Shown: positions 40,415 through 51,923 of the stretch, piece after piece
Layout: every line of letters begins with the position of its first letter
How positions within the stretch are numbered: the first letter of the stretch is position 1
Source of the DNA: Ignavibacteria bacterium
GTDB taxonomy: Bacteria > Bacteroidota > Ignavibacteria > Kapaibacteriales > Kapaibacteriaceae
Assembly (NCBI GenBank): GCA_016707005.1
Contig: JADJIQ010000004.1
Location: forward strand, 62,001-126,000
Reading direction: 5' to 3'
DNA length: 64,000 bases
Made by a program: the position numbers and the translations under genes
The notes under the pieces: generated by a model
Told to the model about the DNA's origin: nothing
What the model saw: the letters and a program-made list of their open reading frames with translations, nothing else
Database searches by the model: none

Positions 40415-43400
40415 ATGATGTCGATGAACAGTGCCTACGTAGATGAAATGTATTTCGAGTTCCTTCGCGATCCTGAGTCATTCACTCAGGAATGGCGAAC
40501 GTTCTTCCAATCCTATACGCCCGAAAAGCCACAATCTGCACAAGCTGTCGTGGCCCAACCATCTCAGCCGCAGAAGGTTGAGACTTCGAGTTCAACACGG
40601 TTGCCGGCACTAGCTGCTGACGATACGCTCGTTCCTCTGTCATCGATCGGCGGAAAGATCGCCGAGAACATGGAAGCGTCATTGCGTGTGCCAACGGCCA
40701 CGAGTGCGCGGAATGCACCGGTCAAGGCACTTGAAGAGAATCGTCGCATTGCCAATACAGTCCTCGCAAAGAAGCACCGTCCGAAGTTGTCGTTCACACA
40801 CATCCTTGCCTGGGCCATCGTCAAGGCCACGGAAAAGTGTCCGAACATGAAGAACTCGTACGGTGTCCATGATGGGATCCCAGTGCGTGTGGAGCGCGGC
40901 GGTATCAATCTCGGACTCGCCGTGGATACTACGCGCAAGGATGGCAGTCGTATCCTACTTGTTCCGAGCATCAAACATGCCGAGCGGTTGACCTTTGATG
41001 AGTTCGCTCGTGCCTATGACGATATCATCAAGCGTGCTCGGACGAATAAGCTCACACCCGAAGATCTTACAGGCGCGAACATCACGTTGACGAACCCTGG
41101 TGGTATCGGTACGGTGATGTCTGTACCGCGACTTATGGATGGACAGGGGACGATCGTTGCTGCAGGTGCGATCGAGTATCCGGCAGAGTTTCAGGCAATG
41201 ATGCCCGACGTGCTCTCAACGCTTGCGATCTCCAAGGTTGTTACGCTCACGTCAACCTATGATCACCGTGTGATCCAAGGTGCAGAGTCGGGTGAGTTCC
41301 TCCAGTTCATGCACCAGCTCCTCTTAGGCGAACATCGGTTCTACGAACAGATCTTCGCAGCACTGGGAATTCCATTCGAGCCCATGCGCTGGACCGTTGA
41401 GAAGGGGGCAAATCCATTCCTCCCGCAGGATCAGCCGGAGATCATCGATAAGGAAGGTCGCGTCGTTCAGATGATCCACGCCTATCGTGTGCGCGGACAT
41501 CTATTGGCCGATATCAATCCGCTTGGGTTGGAAGCCTACTATTATCCGGAACTCGACCCGTCGCACTACAACTTCACGATCTGGGATCTCGATCGTGAGT
41601 TTGATACCGGCGGCTTAGGCGGCGTGAAGCGCGCAACGTTGCGCGACATCATCGATATGCTGCGTGATACCTATTGTGATCACGTTGGCATCGAATACAT
41701 GCACATTCAAGATCCAACGCAGAAGCAGTGGATCCGTGACAACGTAGAGAAGACCCATCTTAAGCTTGCACTTTCGCCAGAGGAGCGCATCGAGACCTTT
41801 AGGAAACTCGCTCGCGCTGAGAATCTTGAGAACTTCCTTCACACGAAGTTCCTTGGAGCTAAACGATTCTCTCTTGAAGGGGGCGAAAGTGCCCTGATCA
41901 TTCTTGACCAAATCTTGCAGAATGCAGCATCAAAGGAACTGTCGGGTGCTGTGTTAGGCATGGCTCACCGCGGTCGACTCAACGTCCTTGCCAACATGAT
42001 GGGCAAGCCCCTTGAGAAGATCTTCAATGAGTTCGAAGGAAAGATCGATCCGAATTCCTATCAAGGGTCTGGAGATGTGAAGTATCACCTTGGTGCAAAG
42101 GGAACGTACCTTTCGCAGGACGGCAAGGGGATCCATATGGTCCTTGCTCCCAACCCGAGTCACCTCGAGGCTGTGAACCCTGTGGTGGCAGGTATCGCGC
42201 GCGCCTTGGATGATCAGATCAACGACGAAACGTACAGCAGAGTACTTCCGATCCTCATTCATGGTGACGCGGCATTTGCCGGTCAGGGTGTGGTTCCGGA
42301 GACGTTGAACATGGCCAGACTCAAGGGCTATGCAACGGGCGGAACCATCCACATCATCATCAACAACCAGATCGGCTTCACAACATCGCCGGAGGATTCG
42401 CGCTCTACGCATTATGCTACCGGCATTGCGAAGATGTTGCAAGTACCAATCCTGCATGTAGATGGGAACGATCCGGAAGCGTGCAGAGCAGCCGCGCAGT
42501 TTGCCTTTGCGTATCGTGAGCGGTTCGGAGATGACGTTGTGCTGGACATGTATTGCTACCGTAAGTACGGTCACAACGAACAGGATGACCCAACGGCCAC
42601 GCAGCCATTGCTGTACAAGAAGATCCGCAACATGGTTCCCGTGCGTGGCGTGTACGAACAACGACTGTTGGCCGAAGGTGTGGCCACGGCCGAGGTTTTG
42701 AAAACGATCGTTAACGAAGAACACGCAGTTCTTGTGAAGGCATATGACGATCGTGCAACGGCTACAACGCCACATGCACCGCACATCGAATTCGATCTCT
42801 TTACGCCAGTTCAAACGGCCGTCCCGCTCGAGGAACTGCAACACATCGCTGCGGCTGTTACCTCAGTTCCATCCACGTTTGCCATCCATGCAAAGGTGAA
42901 GGCAGAAGCGGAAAAGCGGAAACATTCCTTCGATGCCGGCACCGTGCAGTGGGGGATGGCTGAAGCCTTGGCGTTCGGTTCGTTGCTTCGTGAAGATCAT
43001 CTGGTACGGATCACCGGACAGGACAGTGGTCGCGGTACATTCAACCACCGTCAGGCCGTACACCGCGATATCACCAACGACTCTCGTCACATCCCTCTCA
43101 ATGAGATCGATGCGCCGCAACAGCTGCACATCTATGACTCTCCGCTGTCTGAGTACGCTGTGCTTGGATATGAGTATGGGTACAGCACGATCGCAAAGAG
43201 TGGACTCACCATTTGGGAAGCACAGTTCGGCGATTTTGCCAATGGTGCTCAGATCGTCTTCGATCAATTCATTTCGAGTGCCGAAGAAAAATGGGGTCAA
43301 CGAAGCAACGTGACCATGCTTTTGCCGCACGGCTACGATGGTCAGGGACCGGAGCACTCCAGCGCAAGGCTTGAGCGGTTCCTACAGCTCTGCGCTCAGG

Positions 43401-43969
43401 ACAACATGATCGTCTGCAACTTCACGTCACCGGCCAATTACTTCCATGCCCTTCGCAGACAGGTAAAGGCAGACTGGCGCAAGCCCCTTGTTATCATGAC
43501 GCCGAAGGGATATCTGCGGATATTCCAATCGACCGTGGATGAACTGACGCATGGATCGTATCAAGAGATCATCGATGACACAACGATCGCTGATCCGCTT
43601 TCGGTCCAACGTGTGGTGATCTCCACCGGCAATGTCTATAATGAACTTCTCAAGAAGCGTTCTGACCTAGGTGTGCACACCGTTGCGTTGGTGCGACTCG
43701 AACAGATCCATCCATTCCATAGCGAAATGATGAAGTCCGTTTTGGCTCGTTATGCGAATGCCGCAGAGATCGTTTGGTGTCAGGAAGAACCCAAGAACAT
43801 GGGCTCTTGGACCTTTGTGCAGCCATATCTGTTGGATCTGCTTCAGCCTGGACAAAAGCTTCGGTACGCTGGACGATCAGCGGCCGCAAGTCCAGCCACG
43901 GGATCACATGGTGTACACGGTCAGCAACAGGAAGACCTACTAACGGATGCTGTTGCGATCAAGCATTGA
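40415..43969 (+). CDS. kgd: Multifunctional 2-oxoglutarate dehydrogenase/decarboxylase (E1 with E2-type succinyltransferase domain)
   Basis: An 1184-residue enzyme of the mycobacterial Kgd/corynebacterial OdhA type. Residues ~1-40 are the E1 N-terminal tail (VDEMYFEFLRDPESFTQEWRTFF). Residues ~85-310 are an E2 acyltransferase catalytic domain, with the conserved TYDHRVIQGAESGEF near residue 283. The rest is a thiamine-diphosphate E1 domain (MAHRGRLNVLANMMGKP, GDAAFAGQGVVPETLN near residue 616, NNQIGFTTSPEDSRS, HGYDGQGPEHSSARLERFL). It acts in the TCA cycle, decarboxylating 2-oxoglutarate and passing succinyl groups on. There is no lipoyl domain, so a separate E2 must supply it. It appears monocistronic. 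Confidence 0.92.
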   Translation: MMSMNSAYVDEMYFEFLRDPESFTQEWRTFFQSYTPEKPQSAQAVVAQPSQPQKVETSSSTRLPALAADDTLVPLSSIGGKIAENMEASLRVPTATSARNAPVKALEENRRIANTVLAKKHRPKLSFTHILAWAIVKATEKCPNMKNSYGVHDGIPVRVERGGINLGLAVDTTRKDGSRILLVPSIKHAERLTFDEFARAYDDIIKRARTNKLTPEDLTGANITLTNPGGIGTVMSVPRLMDGQGTIVAAGAIEYPAEFQAMMPDVLSTLAISKVVTLTSTYDHRVIQGAESGEFLQFMHQLLLGEHRFYEQIFAALGIPFEPMRWTVEKGANPFLPQDQPEIIDKEGRVVQMIHAYRVRGHLLADINPLGLEAYYYPELDPSHYNFTIWDLDREFDTGGLGGVKRATLRDIIDMLRDTYCDHVGIEYMHIQDPTQKQWIRDNVEKTHLKLALSPEERIETFRKLARAENLENFLHTKFLGAKRFSLEGGESALIILDQILQNAASKELSGAVLGMAHRGRLNVLANMMGKPLEKIFNEFEGKIDPNSYQGSGDVKYHLGAKGTYLSQDGKGIHMVLAPNPSHLEAVNPVVAGIARALDDQINDETYSRVLPILIHGDAAFAGQGVVPETLNMARLKGYATGGTIHIIINNQIGFTTSPEDSRSTHYATGIAKMLQVPILHVDGNDPEACRAAAQFAFAYRERFGDDVVLDMYCYRKYGHNEQDDPTATQPLLYKKIRNMVPVRGVYEQRLLAEGVATAEVLKTIVNEEHAVLVKAYDDRATATTPHAPHIEFDLFTPVQTAVPLEELQHIAAAVTSVPSTFAIHAKVKAEAEKRKHSFDAGTVQWGMAEALAFGSLLREDHLVRITGQDSGRGTFNHRQAVHRDITNDSRHIPLNEIDAPQQLHIYDSPLSEYAVLGYEYGYSTIAKSGLTIWEAQFGDFANGAQIVFDQFISSAEEKWGQRSNVTMLLPHGYDGQGPEHSSARLERFLQLCAQDNMIVCNFTSPANYFHALRRQVKADWRKPLVIMTPKGYLRIFQSTVDELTHGSYQEIIDDTTIADPLSVQRVVISTGNVYNELLKKRSDLGVHTVALVRLEQIHPFHSEMMKSVLARYANAAEIVWCQEEPKNMGSWTFVQPYLLDLLQPGQKLRYAGRSAAASPATGSHGVHGQQQEDLLTDAVAIKH

Positions 43970-43986
43970 GATCGCTGTGAACGTCT

Positions 43987-44970
43987 TTAACGGAATGAGC
44001 CCGGAGTCATCGACGGGGGAGTGAGTACCTCATTCCCTTCGTTATCTGTGAGGCGCGTAAGATCCGTTTCGATCACGGCAACAGCTACGTAGGCAGGCAC
44101 GCGATCTCCGTTGTCCTTGAGATTGAAGCCCCGTTCGATCACCAACTCTAGCAGGCCCGTGTGTTTGTCGCGTTGCACTGACGTTTCGGTAATGGAGTGT
44201 GTGCCGTTGGCATTGTGACGGGCGACGAACACCGTCATGTTGCAGATGCGTTGTCCGGATGGCTTCACGAGCACAGAATCCAACGCGATGGTCCGATACA
44301 GCGTATCCATGGCCGTCTGACCCTTGCTCCCGTCTGCCATCATGCTGCCGCGAGAACCGGAGATCTTCTGGTTCATTGACGGGATGTATAGTGTGTCGAG
44401 CCGCATCGTGCCGATCTTGACATCTTGACCGTCTGTCATTGTCGGCATCATCATGTTCATCATTGCCGGGATGTCGATACTGCGTTCTGAATCGAACTGA
44501 TTCGTTGCGCCAATGCCAGACATCACTGGTGGTGGCGTATTCTCATCGATCGTGTACTGCCCGGCGATGATCTTTCCGAGCTGATCGACCATCGCATCAT
44601 ACACACCGGCCTTGTTTGTTCGGCGCGAACCAACAGGGAACATGCCAGCCTTAACGCTATCGATGATTTCGTTCGTTCTTGGATCACCGTCGCTTGACCT
44701 GACGCGAATTCGAACCTGTGTATTGCCCTGAATGTCTGAGTCAATGGCATCCATATGGAACATAGCACTGAGGCGGAGGGCTCGGCCATTTACGATGAAC
44801 TGGTCGGCTACGAGTCGCCATGTGTAGGTTCTGCCAACATCCAACTGATACTTTAGGGTGACCAGCGAGTCGGGAGATGTGGAAAAGGCCGACGCGGTAT
44901 TCGCGAAACAAACCAACGCCACTACTGCGATCAGACAGAACGAACGATACTGTTCAATATACTTTTTCAT
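43987..44970 (-). CDS. Secreted protein of the DUF6263-like type, copy 1
   Basis: A 327-residue protein with a signal peptide (SFCLIAVVALVCFANTASA) and a beta-rich mature part. Segments LKYQLDVGRTYTWRLVADQFIVNGRALRLSAMF and TQVRIRVRSSDGDPRTNEIID align with the protein encoded at 45154-46089 (LTYDLKVGDKHVFKL...IRVQSILTIEV), so the two are paralogues. The pattern resembles DUF6263 of Bacteroidota. Probably periplasmic; function unknown. The ATG at 44970 was chosen because it begins the signal peptide; a TAATTTTG promoter element lies 70 bases upstream. Confidence 0.65.
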   Translation of the reverse strand: MKKYIEQYRSFCLIAVVALVCFANTASAFSTSPDSLVTLKYQLDVGRTYTWRLVADQFIVNGRALRLSAMFHMDAIDSDIQGNTQVRIRVRSSDGDPRTNEIIDSVKAGMFPVGSRRTNKAGVYDAMVDQLGKIIAGQYTIDENTPPPVMSGIGATNQFDSERSIDIPAMMNMMMPTMTDGQDVKIGTMRLDTLYIPSMNQKISGSRGSMMADGSKGQTAMDTLYRTIALDSVLVKPSGQRICNMTVFVARHNANGTHSITETSVQRDKHTGLLELVIERGFNLKDNGDRVPAYVAVAVIETDLTRLTDNEGNEVLTPPSMTPGSFR

Positions 44971-45039
44971 GGCAACCCCTCTTGACGTCACCCCCCTCAG
45001 GGATCGGTCGCGCATTCTGACCACAATTGAATCAGGGCA

Positions 45040-45047
45040 CAAAATTA
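45040..45047 (-). promoter_or_regulatory. Putative -7 promoter element (TAATTTTG, minus strand)
   Basis: On the minus strand TAATTTTG fits TAnnTTTG and lies 70 bases before the ATG at 44970. It sits in the 183-bp gap between the two paralogous secreted-protein genes, suggesting they are transcribed separately. Confidence 0.45.
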
Positions 45048-45153
45048 GACCCCTGATCGATGTCACTATATACGCGATAACCCGTAACCGTTACAATTAT
45101 CAACGACTTGACGTGGGTCCACTTACGTAATCTACGTACGTAATTGCCCCCCA

Positions 45154-46089
45154 TCACTTATCATCAAGTGTACTTTGACGTCGTGGCGAGATCGGATCAA
45201 AAGGGTCACCTGATATGCGGTAGCACGTAGTCACATACTCTAAACGAGGACTCCCTCTTGAAACGTAGTAGCTCTTTTCATCTATAAATCGTACGAGTCC
45301 GGTAGAGAGGTCGCGTTCGCTTCTTGCGATTATAGTATAGCGTTGGCCAGTGAATGTCTTCTTGATCGAGAGTGAGGTAAGGAAGCCGATCTTGCGCCCA
45401 TTGATGATCACCACAGAGTCCAAAACCGTACTTCGCGCGATCGTGTCGAAATTTCTCTTCGGAGCCCCTTTGGAATAGGTTGAACCGTAGGATTGTGAGA
45501 TCGGCTGGATCGAGCTTAGGAGATAGACTGTATCGAGGTATTCTTTTCCGATGTCCATCAGAGTGTTTTCTGGTGCCTTGGGAATGCTCAACACAACGGA
45601 ATAAGGAATTGTCAGTCGCTCCGTTGCATCAACATCGGTGGTGCCGGTGAACGCCGTCATCGTACTTTGTTCATAGTCTTTAGGAGCAACCGATTGTCCG
45701 AGAATCACCTTGCCCAAAGCATCGATCACTGCGTCATATCCTCCCGTTTCGCTATACAACCGATAGCCTGCAAACAGGAACCCGCCATGAGGACGGTAAA
45801 CCACGGTATCCGTGCGTTCTTTGCTGGAATCGGACCTGACGGTAACGCGACATTGATAATTACCGAGATGGTCATCATCGATCACTTCAATTGTCAGAAT
45901 GGACTGGACCCGTATTGCCCGATTTCCCACAACATGCTGGTCCGTTGTGAGTTTAAAGACATGTTTGTCTCCAACCTTAAGGTCATAGGTCAACGACAAG
46001 CCGTTTTGACTCTGCCCGCTACCATTGACTCCAACGGCAAACAACATGAGCGCCGATATGGCAATCCGTATGATCGTTTGAGTTCTCAT
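45154..46089 (-). CDS. Secreted protein of the DUF6263-like type, copy 2
   Basis: A 311-residue protein with a signal peptide (IIRIAISALMLFAVGVNGSG) and a beta-rich mature part paralogous to the product at 43987-44970: the LKVGDKHVFKLTTDQHVVGNRAIRVQS region, the RVTVRSDSSKERTDTVV region, and the paired YDAVIDALGKVILGQ segment (YDAMVDQLGKIIAGQ in copy 1). It starts at ATG 46089, overlapping the ppx/gppA stop by 4 bp, so it is the last gene of an operon with methylmalonyl-CoA mutase and ppx/gppA. Function unknown. Confidence 0.65.
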   Translation of the reverse strand: MRTQTIIRIAISALMLFAVGVNGSGQSQNGLSLTYDLKVGDKHVFKLTTDQHVVGNRAIRVQSILTIEVIDDDHLGNYQCRVTVRSDSSKERTDTVVYRPHGGFLFAGYRLYSETGGYDAVIDALGKVILGQSVAPKDYEQSTMTAFTGTTDVDATERLTIPYSVVLSIPKAPENTLMDIGKEYLDTVYLLSSIQPISQSYGSTYSKGAPKRNFDTIARSTVLDSVVIINGRKIGFLTSLSIKKTFTGQRYTIIARSERDLSTGLVRFIDEKSYYVSRGSPRLEYVTTCYRISGDPFDPISPRRQSTLDDK

Positions 46090-46990
46090 ATAAGGCTCCA
46101 AGAGTGCAACATAGCACCAAATCTCAGGCCTCGAATCGTTGCTTCCACGGCATCACATCCAAAAACCTGCAGCGATGTGTGCAAGATCACAGAGCCGATC
46201 GGAACGATATCGGCGCGGCGTTCATGAAGACCCGGAATCGCACGCAGTTCATCGATCGACAATCCACAGAGCCACTCCGATAACTCTCCGATCCGCGCAG
46301 TGGTCATCGTATGACCATCAACCAAGGCAGGGTCGAACGTGGGGAGCCCCTTATCGATCATTGCAAGGGCTGTTGGGGTTCCTGCCACACCAACAACATG
46401 ATCGATCCTCCCGTACCGCTGAGCAAGGGGGACTATCAGTTGACGAATGTACTCGCGAGCCTGTGAAACGGCAGTAGGAGATAGGGGGCGAGACACCGCA
46501 AATCGTTCTGTGAGGCGTACAGCACCGATAGATGTGGATGCTGCATCGGTGATCGTGCCGCCGATGCCAACAGCATACTCCGTGGATCCTCCGCCAATGT
46601 CGATCATGAGTGTGTGTTCGGGACGTGTTCCAACGGCCCCAAGAAATGTAAGACGAGCTTCTTCATCACCTTCGATGATGTGGATGGGATAACCCAATGC
46701 CAGCTCTAGTCTCGAGCGTACGATGCTGCCGTTGTCGGCTTCTCTCATCGCACTTGTTGCAACGGAATAGACCTTGACGTGTGGATGATTCGAAAGATGG
46801 TTGCGAAAACGAATCATGGCCTGTTCCGCACGCAACAATGACGCATCGGCAATAACCCCTGATGCATCAAGTCCTTCACCAAGGCGAGGAACGTCATACA
46901 CATCCTCGAGTACATCGTAGGAACCGTCGGAGTTGACCTGTCCGATCACCATCAACGCCGTGTTGGTACCGATATCGATACCGGCAACGA

Positions 46991-46994
<4 letters not shown>
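46086..46994 (-). CDS. Ppx/GppA-family phosphatase (exopolyphosphatase/pppGpp hydrolase)
   Basis: A 302-residue ASKHA-fold enzyme: phosphate-1 motif MIVAGIDIGTNTALMVIGQV at the start, MREADNGS, and the phosphate-2 motif LMIDIGGGSTEYAVG near residue 130, followed by TSIGAVRLTERF. It is the short form (about 300 residues) without the C-terminal HD-like domain, as in exopolyphosphatases of many non-proteobacteria. It hydrolyses polyphosphate and/or pppGpp. It overlaps the mutase gene and the secreted-protein gene by 4 bp each, so the three are translationally coupled. Confidence 0.88.
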
Positions 46995-49132
<2,138 letters not shown>

Positions 49133-49159
49133 GGAAAGGCGTCTCAATTGCGGAGAGCT

Positions 49160-49167
49160 CAAAAATA
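49160..49167 (-). promoter_or_regulatory. Putative -7 promoter element (TATTTTTG, minus strand) for the mutase operon
   Basis: TATTTTTG on the minus strand fits TAnnTTTG and lies 27 bases before the ATG at 49132. A similar but imperfect TATTTTTA lies upstream of rpmB (53906-53913). Confidence 0.45.
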
Positions 49168-49189
49168 CGGAAGGGGCTCTCCACCACGC

Positions 49190-50338
49190 CTATTTATAGG
49201 CGGACTGCAGATATCTCTGCGCTTCGGCCTGAGATCCGCCCACGTCATCCCAGTCCAGTACCTTCTTATACTGCTTGATGGCGAGGTCGCGTTTCCCTTG
49301 CAGATCATAGATCTGCCCGACCTTCAAGTTCGCCTTCACCATGTATCCGGATGGGTCTTCATCGAGAACCCGACATGCTTCATCACACTTGTACAGGTAC
49401 TTCAGAGCCATTTCATGATCCCTGTTCATCATTCGAGCAACGCCGATGTAATAAAGTGCCTCCCGTGCCGCGAGTTTGTCATACCCGGTTTTCTTGTCCA
49501 TGTATCGTACGAGGACGTTACGCCAACAGGTTTCCATGGAATCCAACGGACCTAGGGATACCAGACAACGTCCGTATGCACGTTGGAACGCCGGATTCAT
49601 GGGATACTGCTTGTGTAGATCAGAGGCAAACTCCATCGCCGCAAGTGGGTTCCGTTCAAAGTCGAAATAGGCTTGGATGAGAACCACCTTCGCTTCATTG
49701 GCAGCGTACTTTGCCTTTCGAGCAGCAGCTTTCAACTGTGCCAGCCCAAGAGACTTGTCGCCGCGCGGCAAGAAGACCATCACGGTGGAGAGTGCCGGGT
49801 ACTTCTCGGGAAGAGCAGCTGCGTAGTAGTTATAGAGCCCCGTTCCAAGCATGATGTCGTGATTGCCCGGTGCTACCTTTTGACACTCCTGCAGGATATC
49901 TAGGGCAAGACGACCATCGTCTGCTGCACTGAACATATTCTCACGCATGGCATGGTATCGCCCCCTAAAACCAAGTGCTCCACCCTTGAAGAACAATGCC
50001 GTGATGTTATGTGGTGTTGAGTCGAGCATCTGATCACACACAAACAATACCTTATCGATCTTCTTCAAGAAGGCTTGGTCGGCAGATGAATTCCGTCGAT
50101 CAAGATTGATCCGCCACCATTCCACCATGGCATCAAGAAAATAGCCGGCCGGGTGTGTGGGATACATCGCGATGACCTGCTTGAAATCCTCATGAGCACG
50201 ATCGAACTCAACGTTGTAGATGTGGTCGATACCGCGCTGCAGAATCGTATCTCCGTCTGCCTTGATCAAGACCCATTGGGCGTTTGCAGCAGTAGCTGAA
50301 GCGTACAGGAGAACGAGGAGGGTGACGAGGCGTTTCAT
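49190..50338 (-). CDS. Secreted TPR-repeat protein
   Basis: A 382-residue protein with a signal peptide (KRLVTLLVLLYASATAANAQ) and TPR-like helix pairs, e.g. NVEFDRAHEDFKQVIAMYPTHPAGYFLDAM near the start and AREALYYIGVARMMNRDHEMALKYLYKCDEACRVL and YDLQGKRDLAIKQYKKVLDWDD near the end. The middle contains GTGLYNYYAAALPEKYPALSTVMVFLPRGDKSLGL, a segment I know from Bacteroidota TPR proteins of unknown role. Probably periplasmic scaffolding. The ATG at 50338 begins the signal peptide; another ATG two codons upstream is possible. Confidence 0.75.
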   Translation of the reverse strand: MKRLVTLLVLLYASATAANAQWVLIKADGDTILQRGIDHIYNVEFDRAHEDFKQVIAMYPTHPAGYFLDAMVEWWRINLDRRNSSADQAFLKKIDKVLFVCDQMLDSTPHNITALFFKGGALGFRGRYHAMRENMFSAADDGRLALDILQECQKVAPGNHDIMLGTGLYNYYAAALPEKYPALSTVMVFLPRGDKSLGLAQLKAAARKAKYAANEAKVVLIQAYFDFERNPLAAMEFASDLHKQYPMNPAFQRAYGRCLVSLGPLDSMETCWRNVLVRYMDKKTGYDKLAAREALYYIGVARMMNRDHEMALKYLYKCDEACRVLDEDPSGYMVKANLKVGQIYDLQGKRDLAIKQYKKVLDWDDVGGSQAEAQRYLQSAYK

Positions 50339-50365
50339 ATACATCGAACGACGTTCACGCGGACG

Positions 50366-51214
50366 TTACCGTGTGAGTGAAAGTTGTTGTTGATAGCGAG
50401 CAGCCTGCACATAGGGGTCAAAGATGCGGAGACGTTGCATACCGATCGTAGCAATGATCAGTAGAACGGTGGTCAGCGCCCCGTCTTCCACTCCGAATGA
50501 TCCGTCCACCAACCAACGAAGGGAAGGGGCTATACCACTCGTATTCAACACGTAGGCATCAATGGGCAGATCCATACCACTCACAAAACCGAACAGAAAC
50601 GCGATGCCGAGATTCCAAACAACGTGGAATCCAATGGCCGTCCACAGAGAGCGTGTGAGGGCAACAGATGTTCCGAGCGCCACACCGGCGAGGAATACAT
50701 TCACTGCACTGATCCAAGATGAACCTGGATTCGACAGATGGACAAGTGCGAATGGGAGACTTGTGGCGAGGACGGCCATTGTTGGACTGAATCGTTCTTC
50801 AACAGCGCGGAATATCGTGCCACGAAAGAGGACTTCTTCGCCGATGGCAAAGAGAATCACGGTAGATATTGCCGAAGGTTCCAACATCGTCGCAACAGGT
50901 ACGATGGTTCCTCCAAGGACAACAGCAACCACGGCGATAACAGCGATAGAGATCAGTGCCCAGAGAATACCAAGGCTCGTAAGCTTCGTACTCATCTTGG
51001 TAGGGATGATCCCGGATGCAACAGCGTGACCATTAGGCCTGAGTACTTCAAAAGAGATCATCGCCACCACGCACAGCCCGTAGACCATGGACTGGATCTG
51101 GATGACGGCGTCTTCACCAGTGACCACCATCCCAAGAACGAGGGAGGGGGCTAGCACAACGCCGATCATCGCAACGATCCGCACCCACCAGATATTGAGC
51201 GCAGGGATCACCAT
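50366..51214 (-). CDS. CPBP-family intramembrane glutamic endopeptidase
   Basis: A 282-residue membrane protein with about eight helices. It has the CPBP (Abi) protease motifs in order: GEEVLFRGTIFRAV (EExxxR), FALVHLSNPG (FxxxH) and GFHVVWNLGIAFL (HxxxN/B). Relatives are CAAX-type prenyl-protein proteases (Rce1) and bacteriocin self-immunity proteins; the substrate here is unknown. It overlaps the following upstream gene (51208-51705) by 7 bp on the same strand, indicating an operon with that small membrane protein. Confidence 0.85.
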   Translation of the reverse strand: MVIPALNIWWVRIVAMIGVVLAPSLVLGMVVTGEDAVIQIQSMVYGLCVVAMISFEVLRPNGHAVASGIIPTKMSTKLTSLGILWALISIAVIAVVAVVLGGTIVPVATMLEPSAISTVILFAIGEEVLFRGTIFRAVEERFSPTMAVLATSLPFALVHLSNPGSSWISAVNVFLAGVALGTSVALTRSLWTAIGFHVVWNLGIAFLFGFVSGMDLPIDAYVLNTSGIAPSLRWLVDGSFGVEDGALTTVLLIIATIGMQRLRIFDPYVQAARYQQQLSLTR

Positions 51215-51705
51215 TGGAGGATGCTTCGGATGAAGATGGCGAGTCCGACCGGTGCCATGTATTCACCTGACGGACGGAACTCACGAAGGAGGGACGTGGA
51301 AACGGCCACGACACAGACGATAGCTGACGTTGTCGGCTCGAAGCCGAAAAGTGCCGAAGGAATGATCGTACCGAGAATAGAGACAACAGCCACACGCATA
51401 GTAGTTCCAAATCCGACGCGGTTCATCCAGGTCTGGATCATCCCTGCAAAGATCACCGAGAACGAGAAGGGAGGAAGAGCATAGAGCATCACCATGTAGC
51501 CGTCGATGTGCAAGTAGTCTTCACGAATGGTGCGCCGAAGCCAGAATGCGAGGACCGTGCCAAGGATGACAAGGAAGGCGGTAACGATCCACATCGCGTC
51601 GCGACTGATCAAGGCCGCGACTGAGAAAGAGATGATACCGAAGCTGATGTAGGCGATCACCGAACGCGACTCCCAGCGTAGAGCTGTGAGGTAGGCGCTG
51701 CTCAT
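51208..51705 (-). CDS. Hypothetical polytopic membrane protein
   Basis: A 165-residue protein with about five hydrophobic segments (e.g. SVIAYISFGIISFSVAALI, WIVTAFLVILGTVLAFWL, VMLYALPPFSFSVIFAGMI, MRVAVVSILGTIIPSALFGF). The charged loop RRTIREDYLHIDGY lies between helices two and three. I do not recognise the family. It is translationally coupled to the CPBP protease gene and lies 1 bp downstream of the small HicB-like gene, so the three probably form one transcript. Confidence 0.6.
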   Translation of the reverse strand: MSSAYLTALRWESRSVIAYISFGIISFSVAALISRDAMWIVTAFLVILGTVLAFWLRRTIREDYLHIDGYMVMLYALPPFSFSVIFAGMIQTWMNRVGFGTTMRVAVVSILGTIIPSALFGFEPTTSAIVCVVAVSTSLLREFRPSGEYMAPVGLAIFIRSILQW

Positions 51706-51706
51706 A

Positions 51707-51904
51707 TCAGCTTGTTGGTGTTGACTGTTGAAGAGTAGCGATATGATCCAGAACGATCTTCTTCATCGCTTCCTCAACTTCTTCGTGTGCTTGCCCCTTT
51801 ATCATACGTGCAAGCTGCGGACAATACGAAGCGTAGTCCGACTCACCGCGTCTGCGGATAAGGACCTCATAGTCATTCGGATCGGTACTTGTTGGGGTTT
51901 CCAT
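51707..51904 (-). CDS. Small HicB-like protein
   Basis: A 65-residue protein with the pattern of the HicB-like partial RNase H fold: DYEVLIRRRGESDYASYCPQL, then GQAHEEVEEAMKKIVLDHIATL. In toxin-antitoxin systems such a fold is the antitoxin, but there is no HicA toxin (double-stranded RNA-binding fold) next to it and no DNA-binding C-terminal domain. Solitary HicB-like proteins are common in Bacteroidota and Cyanobacteria and may have other roles. It lies 1 bp before the membrane-protein gene and 20 bp after the TPR gene. Confidence 0.6.
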   Translation of the reverse strand: METPTSTDPNDYEVLIRRRGESDYASYCPQLARMIKGQAHEEVEEAMKKIVLDHIATLQQSTPTS

Positions 51905-51923
51905 GGTGTTCTGCTCAGAAGTG

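Noticed and set aside
41954..42844. Open frame of 296 codons antisense to the 2-oxoglutarate dehydrogenase gene
   Set aside because: It lies fully opposite a strongly conserved E1 domain and has no recognisable features.
51707..51904. HicAB toxin-antitoxin pair
   Set aside because: Only a HicB-like protein is present; no HicA-type small protein is adjacent on either side.
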